Numbered from the stretch's first letter, positions 31,405 through 41,526 are shown. The stretch is 44,534 bases of DNA from Azolla pinnata (GCA_037176905.1 JBBBWG010031665.1:1-44534), one strand, 5' to 3'. Made by a program: numbers and translations. The notes: generated by a model from the letters alone, not told the origin.

Positions 31405-32020
31405 TGTCCTCAGATCACTAGAACATATATGTATTTGGGAGAGTAATATGAGGGAAATAGGATAATGAATATGAAAGATTAAGTTTAGATAAGAGAAATA
31501 AGGTTCTTATAACATAAATTAAACAGATTAGCTTTGAATATTAGAGAGATTAGATAAGAAATAGATAGATGAGAATTAGAGATATAGAATGGGGTTTAGA
31601 AGAGATATTAGAAGAAATTAAGGTTTATGGGATATGGTTTCGAAATCAAGCATTAGGGTTTTGGAAGTAGATATCAGAGTTTACATAGTTGATATTATTT
31701 AGGTTGTCTTTTGAGCATACGTTATTTTCCCCCTCTTGCCCTCCTATGCACACCACTCCTTATATAGGTTGTGGAGTGGATCGCCAGAGGAAAAAAAATG
31801 CAAGAGGAAAAAAAAGTAGGAAAAACAAAAGCAGAAAAACAATAGAGAGAAAATATATGAAGCAGGAAAAAGAGCAAAAAGGTAGCTTGGGAATCGACCT
31901 TGTGAGGTGTACTTTTAAAAGCAACTAGTTTATCCATATTTGTTTCTTGTGATTCTTCTTGTCTATTTCAACGTTCCTTTTCTCTATGTAGTTTACATCT
32001 GGGCCCAAAACATCAGGACA
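31405..32020 (-). repeat. G2 5' LTR
   Basis: 616 bp, minus-strand start TGTCCTGATGTTTTGGG and end GATCTGAGGACA. It has an AT-rich U3, a TATATAAGGAG box (plus-strand about 31761-31768) and a downstream stretch of the GAGATATTAG type. It also contains a tRNA-like zone (31882-31935). Gag opens only a few bases after its end (31401), leaving little room for a primer-binding site. Confidence 0.7.
31882..31935 (-). tRNA. tRNA-like remnant in the G2 5' LTR
   Basis: The minus strand reads GGATAAACTAGTTGC, GCTTTTAAAAG and then AAGGTCGATTCCC, which fits a B box (GGTCGATTCC) well. It is followed by AAGCTACC and a T run. It sits at about the same place in the LTR as the tRNA-like sequence at 25390-25460 and shares the TGGATAA and GCTTTTAAA words. 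The A-box side is lost. Not a working tRNA. Confidence 0.3.
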
Positions 32021-33156
32021 CTGTACAAGGAAAACGTGGAGTAGGGAGCTGTAACAATTGTGTGGAGGCACGTTAAAAGCTCCGGAATCCAGATGGAGAA
32101 GAGTTGGGTGGATTGACCTAGACAAACATAGGTTTAAGCGGAAAAACATTGGAAGAGATTATAGAAGGCATTTGTAGTAATTCAGACGAGGATACGACAA
32201 AGATTCACAAAGATTTGTTATCATTACCCCAACTTTGAAGTAGCTAAGGCACATCTTAATGCAATTAAAGCAACTATTTGTCACCCTTGGGAAGAATATT
32301 TGGCGGATATTGAGTCATGATGACATTCCATAAAAGAGACTCGACGGTTAAGGCACATTATTTCATCAATAGAATAATGATTACACTCAGAGAAAAGGGA
32401 ACAAGGACACATAGCCTTAATGGCCGAAAAAATCATTCTTGCTTTTCGTGGAGGCCTACAATAAATAGGGTATATAATGTGGCTTAACACTGGGAAAGAA
32501 AAATCATTGCTTGGCATGGAAAATCGGAGAATTAAGAGCAAGATCCATATCAATGTTTCGACTTCCATGAGGGGAGCGACTATAAAAAGGATTCATTTTT
32601 TGTTCACACCAGAGCAAGACAAACAGTTGAATGAACGACGAATAGAAGTTGACCTTTGGATTAGCGTCAAAGTATTACGGAAGAAAGATGCAAACACTTG
32701 AGCTTTTGATGCCTAGGCTCATGGTCTAGTTATCACACCAAGGTTTTGATGAATACCTTTGAGTGACAAAAGTAACCCCCTGGGCCGATTGTCGACGAGG
32801 TGTTAGAAGTCACCAGCATTGAAAATTTATTGGCAAGAGCTATCTGCACATTCCTGGACTTGGAAGTCGGTAGCAAGAGGGAGGTGGGTCTGTTTGTATG
32901 ACGATATTAAAGCGAATTCTCCCAAATAGGGAAGTCCTACCATACCCAAGGGGAGATGGATAACACATTCAAAGAATTCGCAGCGTTTTTAGCCAACTAA
33001 GCGTTGTTCCAACAAAATATTTATTCCACATCGAAAGTAAGAGGCAACGCGCTAATCGTCGGGTAAGAGAACTGAATGATGGATTTGTTGGCAATCACGT
33101 CGAAGGCCCGCAATCATGTCGAAGAATCACAATCGGCGGGAGCACCGCAATAGCAA
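32021..33156 (+). other. CC-element continuation without recognised domain
   Basis: Lies between the G2 insertion and the CC coiled-coil ORF, so it is probably the middle of the interrupted CC element. The largest open frame (32477-32701) reads KEKSLLGMENRRIKSKIHIN and EVDLWISVKVLRKKDANT, which I do not recognise. A phrase near 32.83 kb reads LLARAICTFLDLEVGSKREV. No RT, RNase H or integrase motif was found. Confidence 0.4.
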
Positions 33157-34200
33157 ATGGCCCGACCCGTGCCAAAGGTGGGGATGTCATCATTGATTTA
33201 TATCCCGGACACCTTACCAGAGTCAGAGCGTGTAGCGGCAAAATGGCCAAGAAAGAGGCTACGCTTGCATGTGACCGGTTCCAAATTCAAGCTATACACT
33301 TCTCCATATCTAGATCCCCCGAGCGAACGGAGTTATGCACTAGGGCCTATCGAGGAACTGACACTAGTTGTAATGAAAGTCGTTGATGAATCCGAAGCCG
33401 GAGCAAAAACTACAGCAGATGACACACTAGACAATCTACACACTAGGTTGGACCTAGCTGTAGCAGAGCCCGCAATGGTCGGGAGAATCCAAGGTGGCGG
33501 AAGAGGTCGAGGCAACGAAAACTCGTATCCCAAACATGGGATTTTAGGGAACGAATTCTGATTGTTTCTCAGGAGTGGGACACTGATACCATACATTAGA
33601 GAAGACGCGATAGCAGCTGATTCGAATGTGGATGCCATGGTCTTCGTTAAGGAAGAAAACGCCGAATTAGAACCCACCCCCTCGGTGCGATTGAAGAAAT
33701 CGCCTAAGAAGCAGCAAAAGCCAAACAAAGCAGCGGCGGATGGCAAAGGAAAAGCTGATAGTCGTAAGGAGCAAGATTAGTTATAGAGGGATAAGGAAGA
33801 ATAGGAGTCGGTACTGGCAAAGTTATGGATGGAGCTAGAGGCCAAGCGAAAGGCCCATAACAAGGCAGAGCAATTGCGCATGATCTCAAGTTGTTGAAAC
33901 AACGACTTGGTGTAGCGACGGCGTAGAAAGTACAAGATGCTTTCCGCAATCTTCAAGATGAGCAGTAATGGAAACAGGCCAGGTGGAAACAGATTTAAAC
34001 ACATCTTACGGTGGATATAGAGAGTACGGGGTGGAAAACAGCCGACTAAGCAAGCATGTGGAAAAGCTGACCACGGAAGCTTCGGTCTTACAAGTGGACA
34101 AGGAGTGGCGGTGAACCAAGCATTGTCTTTCCAAAACGAAATGGCTCCCTTCAAAACGGAGCGCAAGGTGTCATTAGAAGTATTGAGGAAATCTCACGCA
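33157..34200 (+). pseudogene. CC-family coiled-coil ORF, third copy
   Basis: The N-terminal module (33157-33561) reads LYTSPYLDPPSERSYALG, LVVMKVVDESEAGAKTTADD and LDLAVAEPA, parallel to 15256-15693. Further decayed coiled-coil stretches follow, including LKKSPKKQQKPNKAAADGKG near 33.7 kb and a copy of the phrase ADHGSFGL... also seen at about 16.25 kb. Homology to the other copies fades at about 34.2 kb with no LTR. Shared positions between copies favour a real, once-selected ORF. Function unknown; fossil. Confidence 0.55.
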
Positions 34201-34470
34201 AACATATTTACAATACTCTCATAGTTACTAGCAAGATGATTAGATCAACCTTCTCTCACTTGCGAAGTTCGCCTAAAACAACTCTTTAAATGCATTTTAT
34301 AAGGGTTACTCCGTTTTCCGAAAACTCCGGTTTCCACTCCCACTTCAACATCTCTCTTCCCTCTAACTCTGTCAATCCTTTGCAAAGGACCAAGCACATC
34401 ATTTGCGGAGACCTCACCCTTGTCACAAAACGGTATAAGGTGTAAGCTAACTTTTTTCACTTAGATGTCT
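34201..34470. other. Short stretch, no supported gene
   Basis: Contains a 71-codon minus-strand frame (34460-34245) of unrecognised sequence, rich in charged residues. The plus strand near 34.46-34.52 kb reads RFELGDFVWLLYRNI, which looks like the DNA-binding end of a gypsy integrase and belongs with the next entry. Confidence 0.3.
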
Positions 34471-34925
34471 TACGGTTCGAGTTAGGTGATTTTGTTTGGC
34501 TTCTCTATCGCAATATTTGCACTAGTTTTACCAATATGAAACTAAATTAAAAAATTGGTTCCTTGGTTGTCCACTTAGAGCTAGTACCCCACTTTTGTAT
34601 TTATAACATATTTGCAATGTATTCCATGTCTTCTTTTTTGAACCTCACCATCTATCTGACCTCGCCAATCGGTACCCTTTTCCTCCACTACTAATCTAGC
34701 TCTCAACTACAAGAAAGAATATGAGGTCATCCAAATTCTCAACTCTTGCTTCTTTTGTCGCCAACATCAATACCTTGTCCTTTGGAAAGTGTATCTAATC
34801 TCCGAAGTAATATGGGAGCCAACACAACATCTCAAGCATGCCTTGGATGTGTGTTCGTGCATTTTAGAAACGATATCTACAAAAACCGGGGTGGAGTTTT
34901 CAAGGGCGACCGTAAAGTGAAAATA
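34455..34925 (+). pseudogene. Ty3/gypsy integrase end plus chromodomain remnant
   Basis: The plus strand reads FELGDFVWLLYRNI (GPY/F-type context). After a gap it reads KKEYEVIQILNSCFFCRQHQ, YLVLWKVYLISEVIWEPTQH and LKHALDVCSCI. The pattern YEV..IL.S......YLVLWK.Y....WEP..HL is a chromodomain as found at the C-terminus of chromovirus integrases, where it guides insertion to marked chromatin. No upstream pol was found next to it, so this is an isolated 3' fragment. It may belong to the G1 family. Fossil. Confidence 0.7.
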
Positions 34926-35500
34926 ACGTCATATCTATACGTCAAATCAAGATGAGTTTCGAACCTACAACTCTACCTATGTAATAAATTAATCTAGACA
35001 ATTGATTAGGCATAGAATTATGATATAAATGCCAATACATATAGATAGATTTGATATCTTTATGATATTCTCGAAAGTTCTAGAACTTTATATAAACTGT
35101 TACATTTAACTCCCTCTGTTTGCATGGAACAATGTTAGAATTATTTAAATACAAGGGTTCACCTTAATCCCATTCAAGGTGAATAACACCAGGTTCACAA
35201 AATCCAATATTCAACTTAATTTTCATCTTCTAGCTCATCTCTCAATATTTTGTCTTCTTCTTGTTGCTCATTTCTCATCTCAATCTCTTATCTTCTGCCC
35301 TAGCTCTATTCTACTTTCTTCTTGCCTAGCTCTGTTCTATTTTTCCTTGCTCTAGCGTTCGTGATAGAGGGGACTTGACATAAGCCTATAATCATGCCAA
35401 ATTTGAACAGCATGTTCAAGGCATAATGATGCTTCGTCAACATGTTCACGGCATGATGGCATATGGATCAATTTGATTCCAAGAAAGTAGTGAAGTTTAC
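34926..35500. other. Non-coding stretch with LTR-like features
   Basis: Holds a CGAAAGTTCTAGAAC and TTTATATAAACTGTT zone, a perfect 8-bp hairpin (TTCACCTT, then AAGGTGAA, 35159-35184) and a TGTTAGAATTATTTAAATAC start at 35133, followed by a pyrimidine-rich tract (CTTCTTCTTG...). This combination looks like part of an LTR, possibly copia-type, but no end or partner could be fixed. No gene. Confidence 0.3.
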
Positions 35501-35742
35501 AATGTGTTTGCACGCCCTTTGTGGAGATAAAGCCAGGTGTTTACTTGCGAAATCTCAAGGCTGATTTTATAAAGGAGCTGTGCAATTTTAGAGTGCATGC
35601 ATATATCCTTCTCTTCAAACATTGTGCATGTGGCTTTGGCAATCGTCCGGCTGTTTCTTTTCGGGACTCGATTTTGTTGTGGCATATATCGGGATGACTA
35701 TTCTCTGCAAGAAGGTGGTGAACTCACCCGAGAAGTAATCCT

Positions 35743-36363
35743 TCACGCCATCAGATCACTAACATTTGATATTCGATTCATTCCCTTTCCACTCGGCTTT
35801 TTCAATATTGGGAAGCACCCCAAGCACTTCATTTTTCCTCTGAATTGGAAAGATCCATCTGCCATTGGATCAATTGAAAGAAAATTCTTGGTAATTGTTG
35901 GTATATGCAAGATATTTTTCGTATAACCCCACTGTCGACATGCTCCATTTGATGAGTTGTGCCATCGTTGTTTTCCACATATCCTAGCCACTCGGGTTCA
36001 CATAAGTTTGTGAACCAATCTTCATGGTTCATCATGTCATTAGATGTGCCTGAGTCGACGTGCTTGGAGGTGCTCTCACCTTCATGGAGTTTGCGTGGTA
36101 CTTCATAGTGAAGAGGATCTTTCTTTTCCTGATCTGCACTATTAGTGTAGTTAGTTGTCTGCTGATTTCCTGAATTGGCCTGGCCATCTTCTTCCGATAT
36201 AGTCTTCTTTGCAGTGGCCTTTCTTCCCACAATACCAGCGTGTAGTTGACCCGTTTTGTTGACTTGTAGCTCTGTTGTGACCCCCCATCTTATGGAGGGT
36301 CTTCATTACTTTTGTGTCATCCTCACTACAAGGTATTGATGAGTTTGATACGTCATTTACCAC
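35743..36363 (-). pseudogene. Ty1/copia gag-protease remnant
   Basis: Minus-strand readings give RWYCGKKGHCKEDYIG (a copia Gag CCHC zinc knuckle). Then comes DSGTSNDMMNHEDWFTNLCE, the copia protease active-site context, followed by PEWLGYVENNDGTTHQMEHV and HIPTITKNFLSIDPMADG. The order knuckle, protease, pre-integrase leader is that of Ty1/copia. Only this short part survives here; no integrase or RT was found downstream. Fossil with several breaks. Confidence 0.8.
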
Positions 36364-36993
36364 ATAAAAGTGATTTGCAAAGTTCTATTTCAAATCACAT
36401 CTAAACCCATATCAAAGGACAAAAGACATTTACCGAGATCGTATCTGTGAGTTTATCACGAGTTTACTTGAACTTTAGATGGATATTTAATACAAGCTTT
36501 AAGACAAAACATTATTGCACGAAGAACAGGTAATATTGCGCAAAAGAAAAAGTTTTTGGAATATTCCCTGACATTCCGCAAGAAATCTGCAGGTTTTGGG
36601 TGTGTGATTAAAATACTTTGATACTGGTATCATATGAATTAAAAAAGAGGCTGAAAATCCTGCAATTTTGTTTCAGCCGGAGAAATCTAAAGAAATGTAA
36701 ATTCATGCAAAATTTGAATGATTTTGAAATAAATATATTTATTTTAATTTCGAAGACTGAAAAGTGTTTATTAATAAGCTACATTGACCTTTAATACTAA
36801 ATATATAGTAACCTTGATCACTGTATATGAAGACTTAAGCTATAGAATGTATATATGCACTATTTGTTTCAGTGATCTGTTGAAAAATATCAGAAAAATG
36901 CAATAATTACACGATTTTATATTACAAAAATTTATAATTACACAAAATTGGCCAATAATATCTCAGTTTTCACTATTAGAACCACTTATAGAC

Positions 36994-39424
36994 ATATTGG
37001 AGCTTTTATCCCCTTGAGAACTGTAAATTAGAGCATTGTCCTCATCTAAATGTAATCAAACATTAGCAAGATCGTGAGTTGAAGATCTCGTTTGACGGCA
37101 CACCTTTTCTGTGCTTAACTTCTCCTTGATCATATTAATTGTTGACTTCCTTAAATGACCTGATTTTGTTAAAGTAAAAAGATAAATAATAACCTCGATT
37201 TACTGCAAATGGAGGGTTGTTATCCTACGGACATTTTGCTTTCTTCGTTTAGCTCCTTTACCAGATGTTATACTGATCATTTCTAAACTTTATTTTCCAG
37301 AAAAAGCATAGTGTGATACCAATGAACTCTGAAGGATAAAACTTTATCATCGGCTTCACTTCTTGATACCTTTAAAACCTTCGCTATTCCAAAATGGATG
37401 ACCCAATTCATCATCCTCTGCCAGCGTTGCAATTAACATGCCAACCTCTATTTCCTTTAAATTTCCCTGCCACCTTGCCTCGGCCTCATCCGGAAGGGTA
37501 TCAGAGAATTCCGATAAGTTTTTACTACCAAGACTCCACGAGAAAGGCATAGATATTGGCCAAGAATCATGCAAGCAAAAATCAATGATCTTTTTGCTTA
37601 TCAAGAAAGAAAATATCCCACCATGATATATCTTGATTCCAAGCGTACTTTTTTGCGTTTTTTATATGTTTCCTTTTCATCTCTAGAGATTGTATCGAAA
37701 AATTTTGTGTATCTGGAAAGTCTGAGTTCATGGTTAATAGCTTTCGGTCCTCACATAGCATATGTTTAGCACTATATATTAGAACAGAAAATGGCAACCG
37801 CATTGTGGTTCCCATTGGGATGATGATGAATATTACTTTGCAAATAACAATGTTATATTATTTGCTTCATCCTGTTTGATAAAAAACATATGATTGAAAT
37901 TGATGTTATGCATATCTTTTTAAATCATATACCTCTGTAATGTGTATCACTTCTGGTTTAGGTGTATAAGATTCACAGATCATACTACTACTCAAAGCTG
38001 GTAATGTAAATGCATCGGAACGTGAAAGCTTCTTCGAAAATGCACTAAAACATCTGATCAATGTGATCATGAGTATGAACAACCAATAAGAAGTTCACTT
38101 TCACTTTTTTAAATAAACCCCTATGCACTAACATACTCAAATATCCAAAGACACTTGAGTTTTTGTTCTCTCTTGGGGTATTGTCTAACTTCAAATACAT
38201 TAGAGGAGGCAATGGCCCAAGCCATGATTGTAATACCCTTTGTATTATTGTTATGGTAAGGTTAGGGTCATTAAGAACATTTGGGTAAGTAAAAAAAACA
38301 TATGGTTTGACCACATTATGGTATAATAAGCAACCAACGAGATGCATCTGTACAAAACATTCATCAGACACATATTTTGGAATCCGAGTAAAGTGTGGCA
38401 AACATGTTTTTTTTTTGTCCATGCCATCAATCATTAAACACATATAACGACCGAGAGATTTCAGAGCTTTATCCCTATGATGCATAGCCTTCCACCGTTC
38501 TCAAGCTTGACTGTCGCGATGTTCCTTCAAAAGTTTTTGATAAACATCCTTTTCTGCATCATTAGTTCTAATGGCCTTTATCATGCTTTTCAGGTTTACA
38601 CATATTGCACATACACCCATGCGCACCTTTCGTGGTATCACAACATTATCAAATTTTGGATTCCACAATCTTATGAATTGGCTGTAATGCACATATCTTT
38701 CTTTTTTAGCTTCCATCTCCTATTTATAAATTTGATACAACTTATCACGCGTGTAATTGTTAGGCAAATGGAGCCTACTAGACGTTAGCATCACCTCACA
38801 ATTCATTCTGAAATAATTTTTCATCCAATTAACTGCATGGTTACCTACTAATCCCTTTCCAATAACATCTTCACTTACGGTATCAACAAATGAATCACTA
38901 GAGTTGTATCGCTGCTGAATTCCAGTTAGCCTCATGTTACCAACAGCTAAAGCTATTTTAAAAGCACTACAGTGATAGATAGATGTGATAACATCTATCA
39001 CTTACAGTGAGATAGTATTCAAAAGAGACTCTCTTTGGTGATGATCCTTCTTGAACTAATTGCAGTCGATCGGCAAGAAAAATATTTTGTTCTTCTCCAT
39101 TTAGAGAAAAAATATTTCACACGAACTTGTTTCAACATTTTTTTCCCAAACTTGGATAAATCATTTTGATGAGCAGCATTTCTTGGCGATGTCTATCAAA
39201 AGTTGATGCTCCGATGTTAGAAAGTCAAATCTCTTAGAGCTTATACGACGAGGTATTCGATTGAAATTAATTGGAGTAGTTGATGAAGAAATATCTATAT
39301 CATCCACTATAGTGATAGGAACTTCTGGATACTTTTGAAATGCATCGTAATCGTCGACTGAGATTCGTGAGTCGATCGACAGATTGAAAGGCTCCACCGA
39401 TATCCTGGAATCAATTGAAGACAT
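36994..39424 (-). pseudogene. DX transposase-like gene (DUF7869-type), copy 2
   Basis: The start ATG at 39424 gives MSSIDS. Parts: N-terminal region (39161-39424); a middle part reading GKGLVGNHAVNWMKNYFRM and VRMGVCAICVNLKSMIKAIR (38501-39001); then the best-preserved core of either copy (38045-38485), with DGMDKKKTC, YLKLDNTPRENKNSSVFGYL and HTHDHIDQMF. Next come SWSLG and EVGMLIATLAEDDELGHPFW (37356-37604) and the C-terminal SGHLRKSTINMIKEKL region (about 37070-37180), with an earlier stop than copy 1. Just after QMF the frame shifts by one base compared with family wording (FSKKLSRSDAFTLPAL in the next frame). Lesions differ from copy 1, so both decayed independently. Confidence 0.65.
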
Positions 39425-39557
39425 CTACAATGATTTATAGAGACCAGGAATGGGTTTGTAGATCACAGTGACGATGCTTGAAAGCTACGAAATAAACACT
39501 GAAGGCAAGTCGATGCTGACAGACCCTCTCAAATTAAAAAGACTGATCTGTATTATG

Positions 39558-39564
39558 TTATATA
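39558..39564 (-). promoter_or_regulatory. TATA box of the DX transposase gene, copy 2
   Basis: Minus strand TATATAA at the same place as in copy 1 (about 135 bp from the ATG). Confidence 0.5.
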
Positions 39565-39609
39565 CAAGCCAGCTCTTCTTATTAGTAAACTAAACCCTGA
39601 CCCAACTAA

Positions 39610-39860
39610 AGTTAATTATTAACCAGGGCTTAATTTAACTGTAATTAAACCTGATACTAGAGTTAAATTCAAACTGTCGATAGAAACTAACCCTAGCTAA
39701 CATCTAACTATAGTTAGACCTAATCACAGTAGGGTTTAATTTAACTGAAGTTAAGCATAAAACTAGACTTAGATTCAAACTGTCGGTAGAAACTAACCCT
39801 AGCTAACATCTAACTATAGTTAGACATAACCACTGTTAAGATTTAACCATAGTTACTTTT
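39610..39860. promoter_or_regulatory. Divergent promoter block, DX copy 2
   Basis: Same duplicated 106-bp-type units as copy 1 (TTTAATTTAACTG, ACTGTCGATAGAAACTAAC or ACTGTCGGTAGAAACTAAC, TAACTATAGTTAG). TAACTATAGTTAG appears twice here as a clean palindrome, at about 39706 and 39810. Flanked by opposing TATA boxes. Confidence 0.5.
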
Positions 39861-39871
39861 TTGGTCCTCCC

Positions 39872-39879
39872 TATAAAAG
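39872..39879 (+). promoter_or_regulatory. Outward-facing TATA box, DX copy 2
   Basis: CCTATAAAAGAC, identical in context to copy 1. It would drive transcription rightwards, through the 38-nt exon and into the GC-rich palindrome array. Confidence 0.5.
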
Positions 39880-40007
39880 ACAGACAAACTCCATAGGACC
39901 CCCACATCTGTTGTCAGAAGCTGTCACAAGAGCCACTAGAGTCCAAATTCCGTCAGAAGCTGTCAAAGAAGCTGTAAGAGCTAGAAAGAGAGTGCCGACC
40001 AACTACC

Positions 40008-40045
40008 ATGGAAAATCGAGCTGCAGTAGGCAAACGACCTTCCAG
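40008..40045 (+). CDS. Putative 38-nt first coding exon, DX copy 2
   Basis: ACCATGG start, MENRAAVGKRPS, then CAG|GTAGG donor, the same length as copy 1. Compared with copy 1, four of the first seven residues differ but length, frame and splice donor are kept. That mild conservation is the main support. No downstream exon found. Confidence 0.3.
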
Positions 40046-40150
40046 GTAGGCCATGCAAAAACTAATCTCTAACCCTAAAAAAATTCTAAATCCTGCACTG
40101 CATCATTTTTTTTTTTATGGAAGAACATCACCATAATTTTCAAGCCGAAG

Positions 40151-40345
40151 GTAGGGCAGGTCGATACGCCGCATCGGCCTGCCCTGCTCTGCCCTGGAAA
40201 GCATGGCAGGTCGATGCGCCACATCAACCCGCCCTGCCCCGCCTTGGAAAGCAAGGCAGGTTGATGTGGCGCATCAACCTGCCATGCTTGTCCGCCTGCG
40301 CATCGACCTGCCCTGTTTTCCGGGGCAGAGCATGGCGGTTTTGCA
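40151..40345. repeat. GC-rich palindrome array, exact 50-bp period
   Basis: Three units begin GGCAGG at 40155, 40205 and 40255. Each holds a near-perfect palindrome: arms such as GGCAGGTTGATGTG and CGCATCAACCTGCC around one base. A spacer follows that is itself a hairpin (CCTTG GAAAG CAAGG). A fourth, half unit (CGCATCGACCTGCCCTG near 40300-40315) is followed by the spacer in inverted form (TTTTCCGGGGCAGAGC). G+C is far above the surrounding DNA. The same palindrome occurs at 41125-41161. Confidence 0.9.
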
Positions 40346-40700
40346 CCTTTTGAGTCCTCGATTTCTTTGGGATTCTTGGAGGAGGCGATTCCATCAATGG
40401 TGATTCAGAACCTAACACTTTATCGTCTTCTGTATTATAATCATCTTCAAAAGCAGCTTGACCCGAAATAATAATATTATTTGATTTTAATAACATTCTT
40501 CTAGGCTCTAGCGGCTCACAACTTGTTAAGAAAAGCTTGCCCTCTGAGAGAGTTATAATTCGTTAACCCTTGGAAGTTTCCAATTTCATAATCAAATTTG
40601 GAAAGTTTTCATCTTCATAGGCGACACGTAAAACCCTCCCATAAGAAAAAACATGGCTGGATTTGATGACGACATCTCCCGTTACGTTTCCTAAAATCAA
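40224..40700 (-). pseudogene. Unrecognised ORF ending in the palindrome array
   Basis: One minus-strand frame reads GDVVIKSSHVFSYGRVLRVA, YEDENFPNLIMKLETSKG, a single in-frame stop, then RIITLSEGKLFLTSCEPLEP, RRMLLKSNNIIISGQAAFED, SPPPRIPKKSRTQKVQNRHA. It then continues through the palindrome array to a stop at 40224. The sequence looks protein-like up to the array, with a plausible acidic and then proline/lysine-rich tail. I do not recognise the family. The array probably expanded or inserted in its 3' end. It could be a host gene fragment or part of an element. Confidence 0.35.
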
Positions 40701-41080
40701 GATCAATCTTGATGCTTGCTAACGCGATGACCATTCAAACTACGTCATGTCTTTTGGACCACGTGAAATCTGTTCTACAGTTCTTTGAGACGGCTAGAAT
40801 GCCTGGCTCGATTCCTCAAACAACACTCTCTTCGATGATTCACAAGTGGCCATGGGCATTAGTTTTGATTGTTGACCAATTGGACTGCCTTTAAATGTGA
40901 GTTACTCTTTTCACCGGAACTTCAGCCTTATCCCCTAATGTCCTCTCATGACTGCAAAGAAATCAATAATATAAAATAGGAATTAATATTTGATAGAGCA
41001 TACATTCCTACATGTCAGCTAGAGTTTAGACAACAAATAGCGATAAAACCACCATACAATCAAGGCAACAAATCGTGATG
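40701..41080. other. Stretch with possible upstream exon pieces
   Basis: On the minus strand TTTCTTTGCAG near 40955 is a good 3' splice site, followed by an open stretch reading HERTLGDKAEVPVKRVTHI. It may be an exon of the gene whose decayed tail is at 40224-40700. No recognised domain; support is weak. Confidence 0.25.
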
Positions 41081-41089
41081 CATGGAAAA

Positions 41090-41175
41090 TCGATGTGCCG
41101 CATCGAACTGACTTCCAGGGCTTTGCAGGGCAGGTCGATGCGGCGCATTGACCTGCCCTGCTTACCAGGGTGGCG
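41090..41175. repeat. Second GC-rich palindrome cluster
   Basis: GCAGGGCAGGTCGATGCG (41125-41142) and CGCATTGACCTGCCCTGC (41144-41161) are 18-bp arms with one mismatch around one base. A shorter palindrome, TCGATGTG/CGCATCGA, is centred near 41098, 45 bp away. The flanking CCCTGCTTACCAGGG is the spacer hairpin of the 40.2-kb array in inverted form. Clearly the same repeat family, 0.9 kb away. Confidence 0.9.
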
Positions 41176-41189
41176 TAGGGCGGGTAGCT

Positions 41190-41524
41190 TCATAGTAGTC
41201 GCATAGTAGTTGCACATTAGTTGTATAGTTGGCGTTAGTATATTCATGGTAGCTACATTTTCATATATATTATATACATGCATGCATTTATATCATGTGT
41301 AGATTTTATGATACATATTCTCCTATATTTTATGCATACATATATGTATATTCATTTGTATATGCATACATACATATTTAATGTGTATATGCCATGCATT
41401 AGCTTTATCTTTGCTTCATAGTAGTTACATATTTGTCGCATAGTAGATGCATATTTGCTACATAATAACTTCATAATAGCTCCATGTTAGCTGCACATTA
41501 GCCTATATTCAGTTATATATTCAC

Positions 41525-41525
<1 letters not shown>
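41190..41525. repeat. Degenerate CATAGTAGTTGCATATTAG-type repeats and ATGCAT words
   Basis: Words CATAGTAG, TTGCATA, TAGCTGCACATTAG and GTTGCACATTAG recur at about 10-20-bp steps, mixed with ATACATGCATG words like those at 17.4 kb. No gene. Confidence 0.5.

Positions 41526-41526
<1 letters not shown>

Larger units (their letters stand above)
24822..32020 (-). mobile_element. G2: Ty3/gypsy element with both LTRs, degraded
   Basis: LTRs at 24822-25553 and 31405-32020 have matching ends: on the minus strand TGTCCT at the start and AGGACA at the end. The body read on the minus strand gives gag, protease, RT, RNase H and integrase. A GGAGGGGGTGAG polypurine tract sits directly before the 3' LTR start. 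No matching 5-bp target duplication was seen. The two LTRs differ in length and sequence, so the insertion is old. It lies within a CC-family element: CC gag to the left, CC-type sequence to the right. Fossil with many breaks. Confidence 0.8.
36506..40142 (-). mobile_element. DX copy 2: repeated element with DUF7869-like transposase
   Basis: 3.64 kb, colinear with 7893-11623 over its whole length, with many substitutions and small indels but no large rearrangement. It carries the same minus-strand gene, the same divergent promoter block and the same plus-strand 38-nt exon. At its left is the copia remnant; at its right the GC-rich palindrome array starts within about 10 bp. No terminal inverted repeat or target duplication was visible. 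Confidence 0.65.

Noticed and set aside
24822-32020. Target-site duplication for G2
   Set aside because: The 5-bp flanks (AATTG and CTGTA) do not match, so no duplication is claimed.
34945-35040. Possible tRNA (B-box-like GGTTCGAAACTC on the minus strand)
   Set aside because: No A box, acceptor stem or anticodon arm could be matched.
40117-40353. Plus-strand ORFs over the GC-rich array
   Set aside because: Open only because the palindrome lacks stops; the peptide is a repeat translation.
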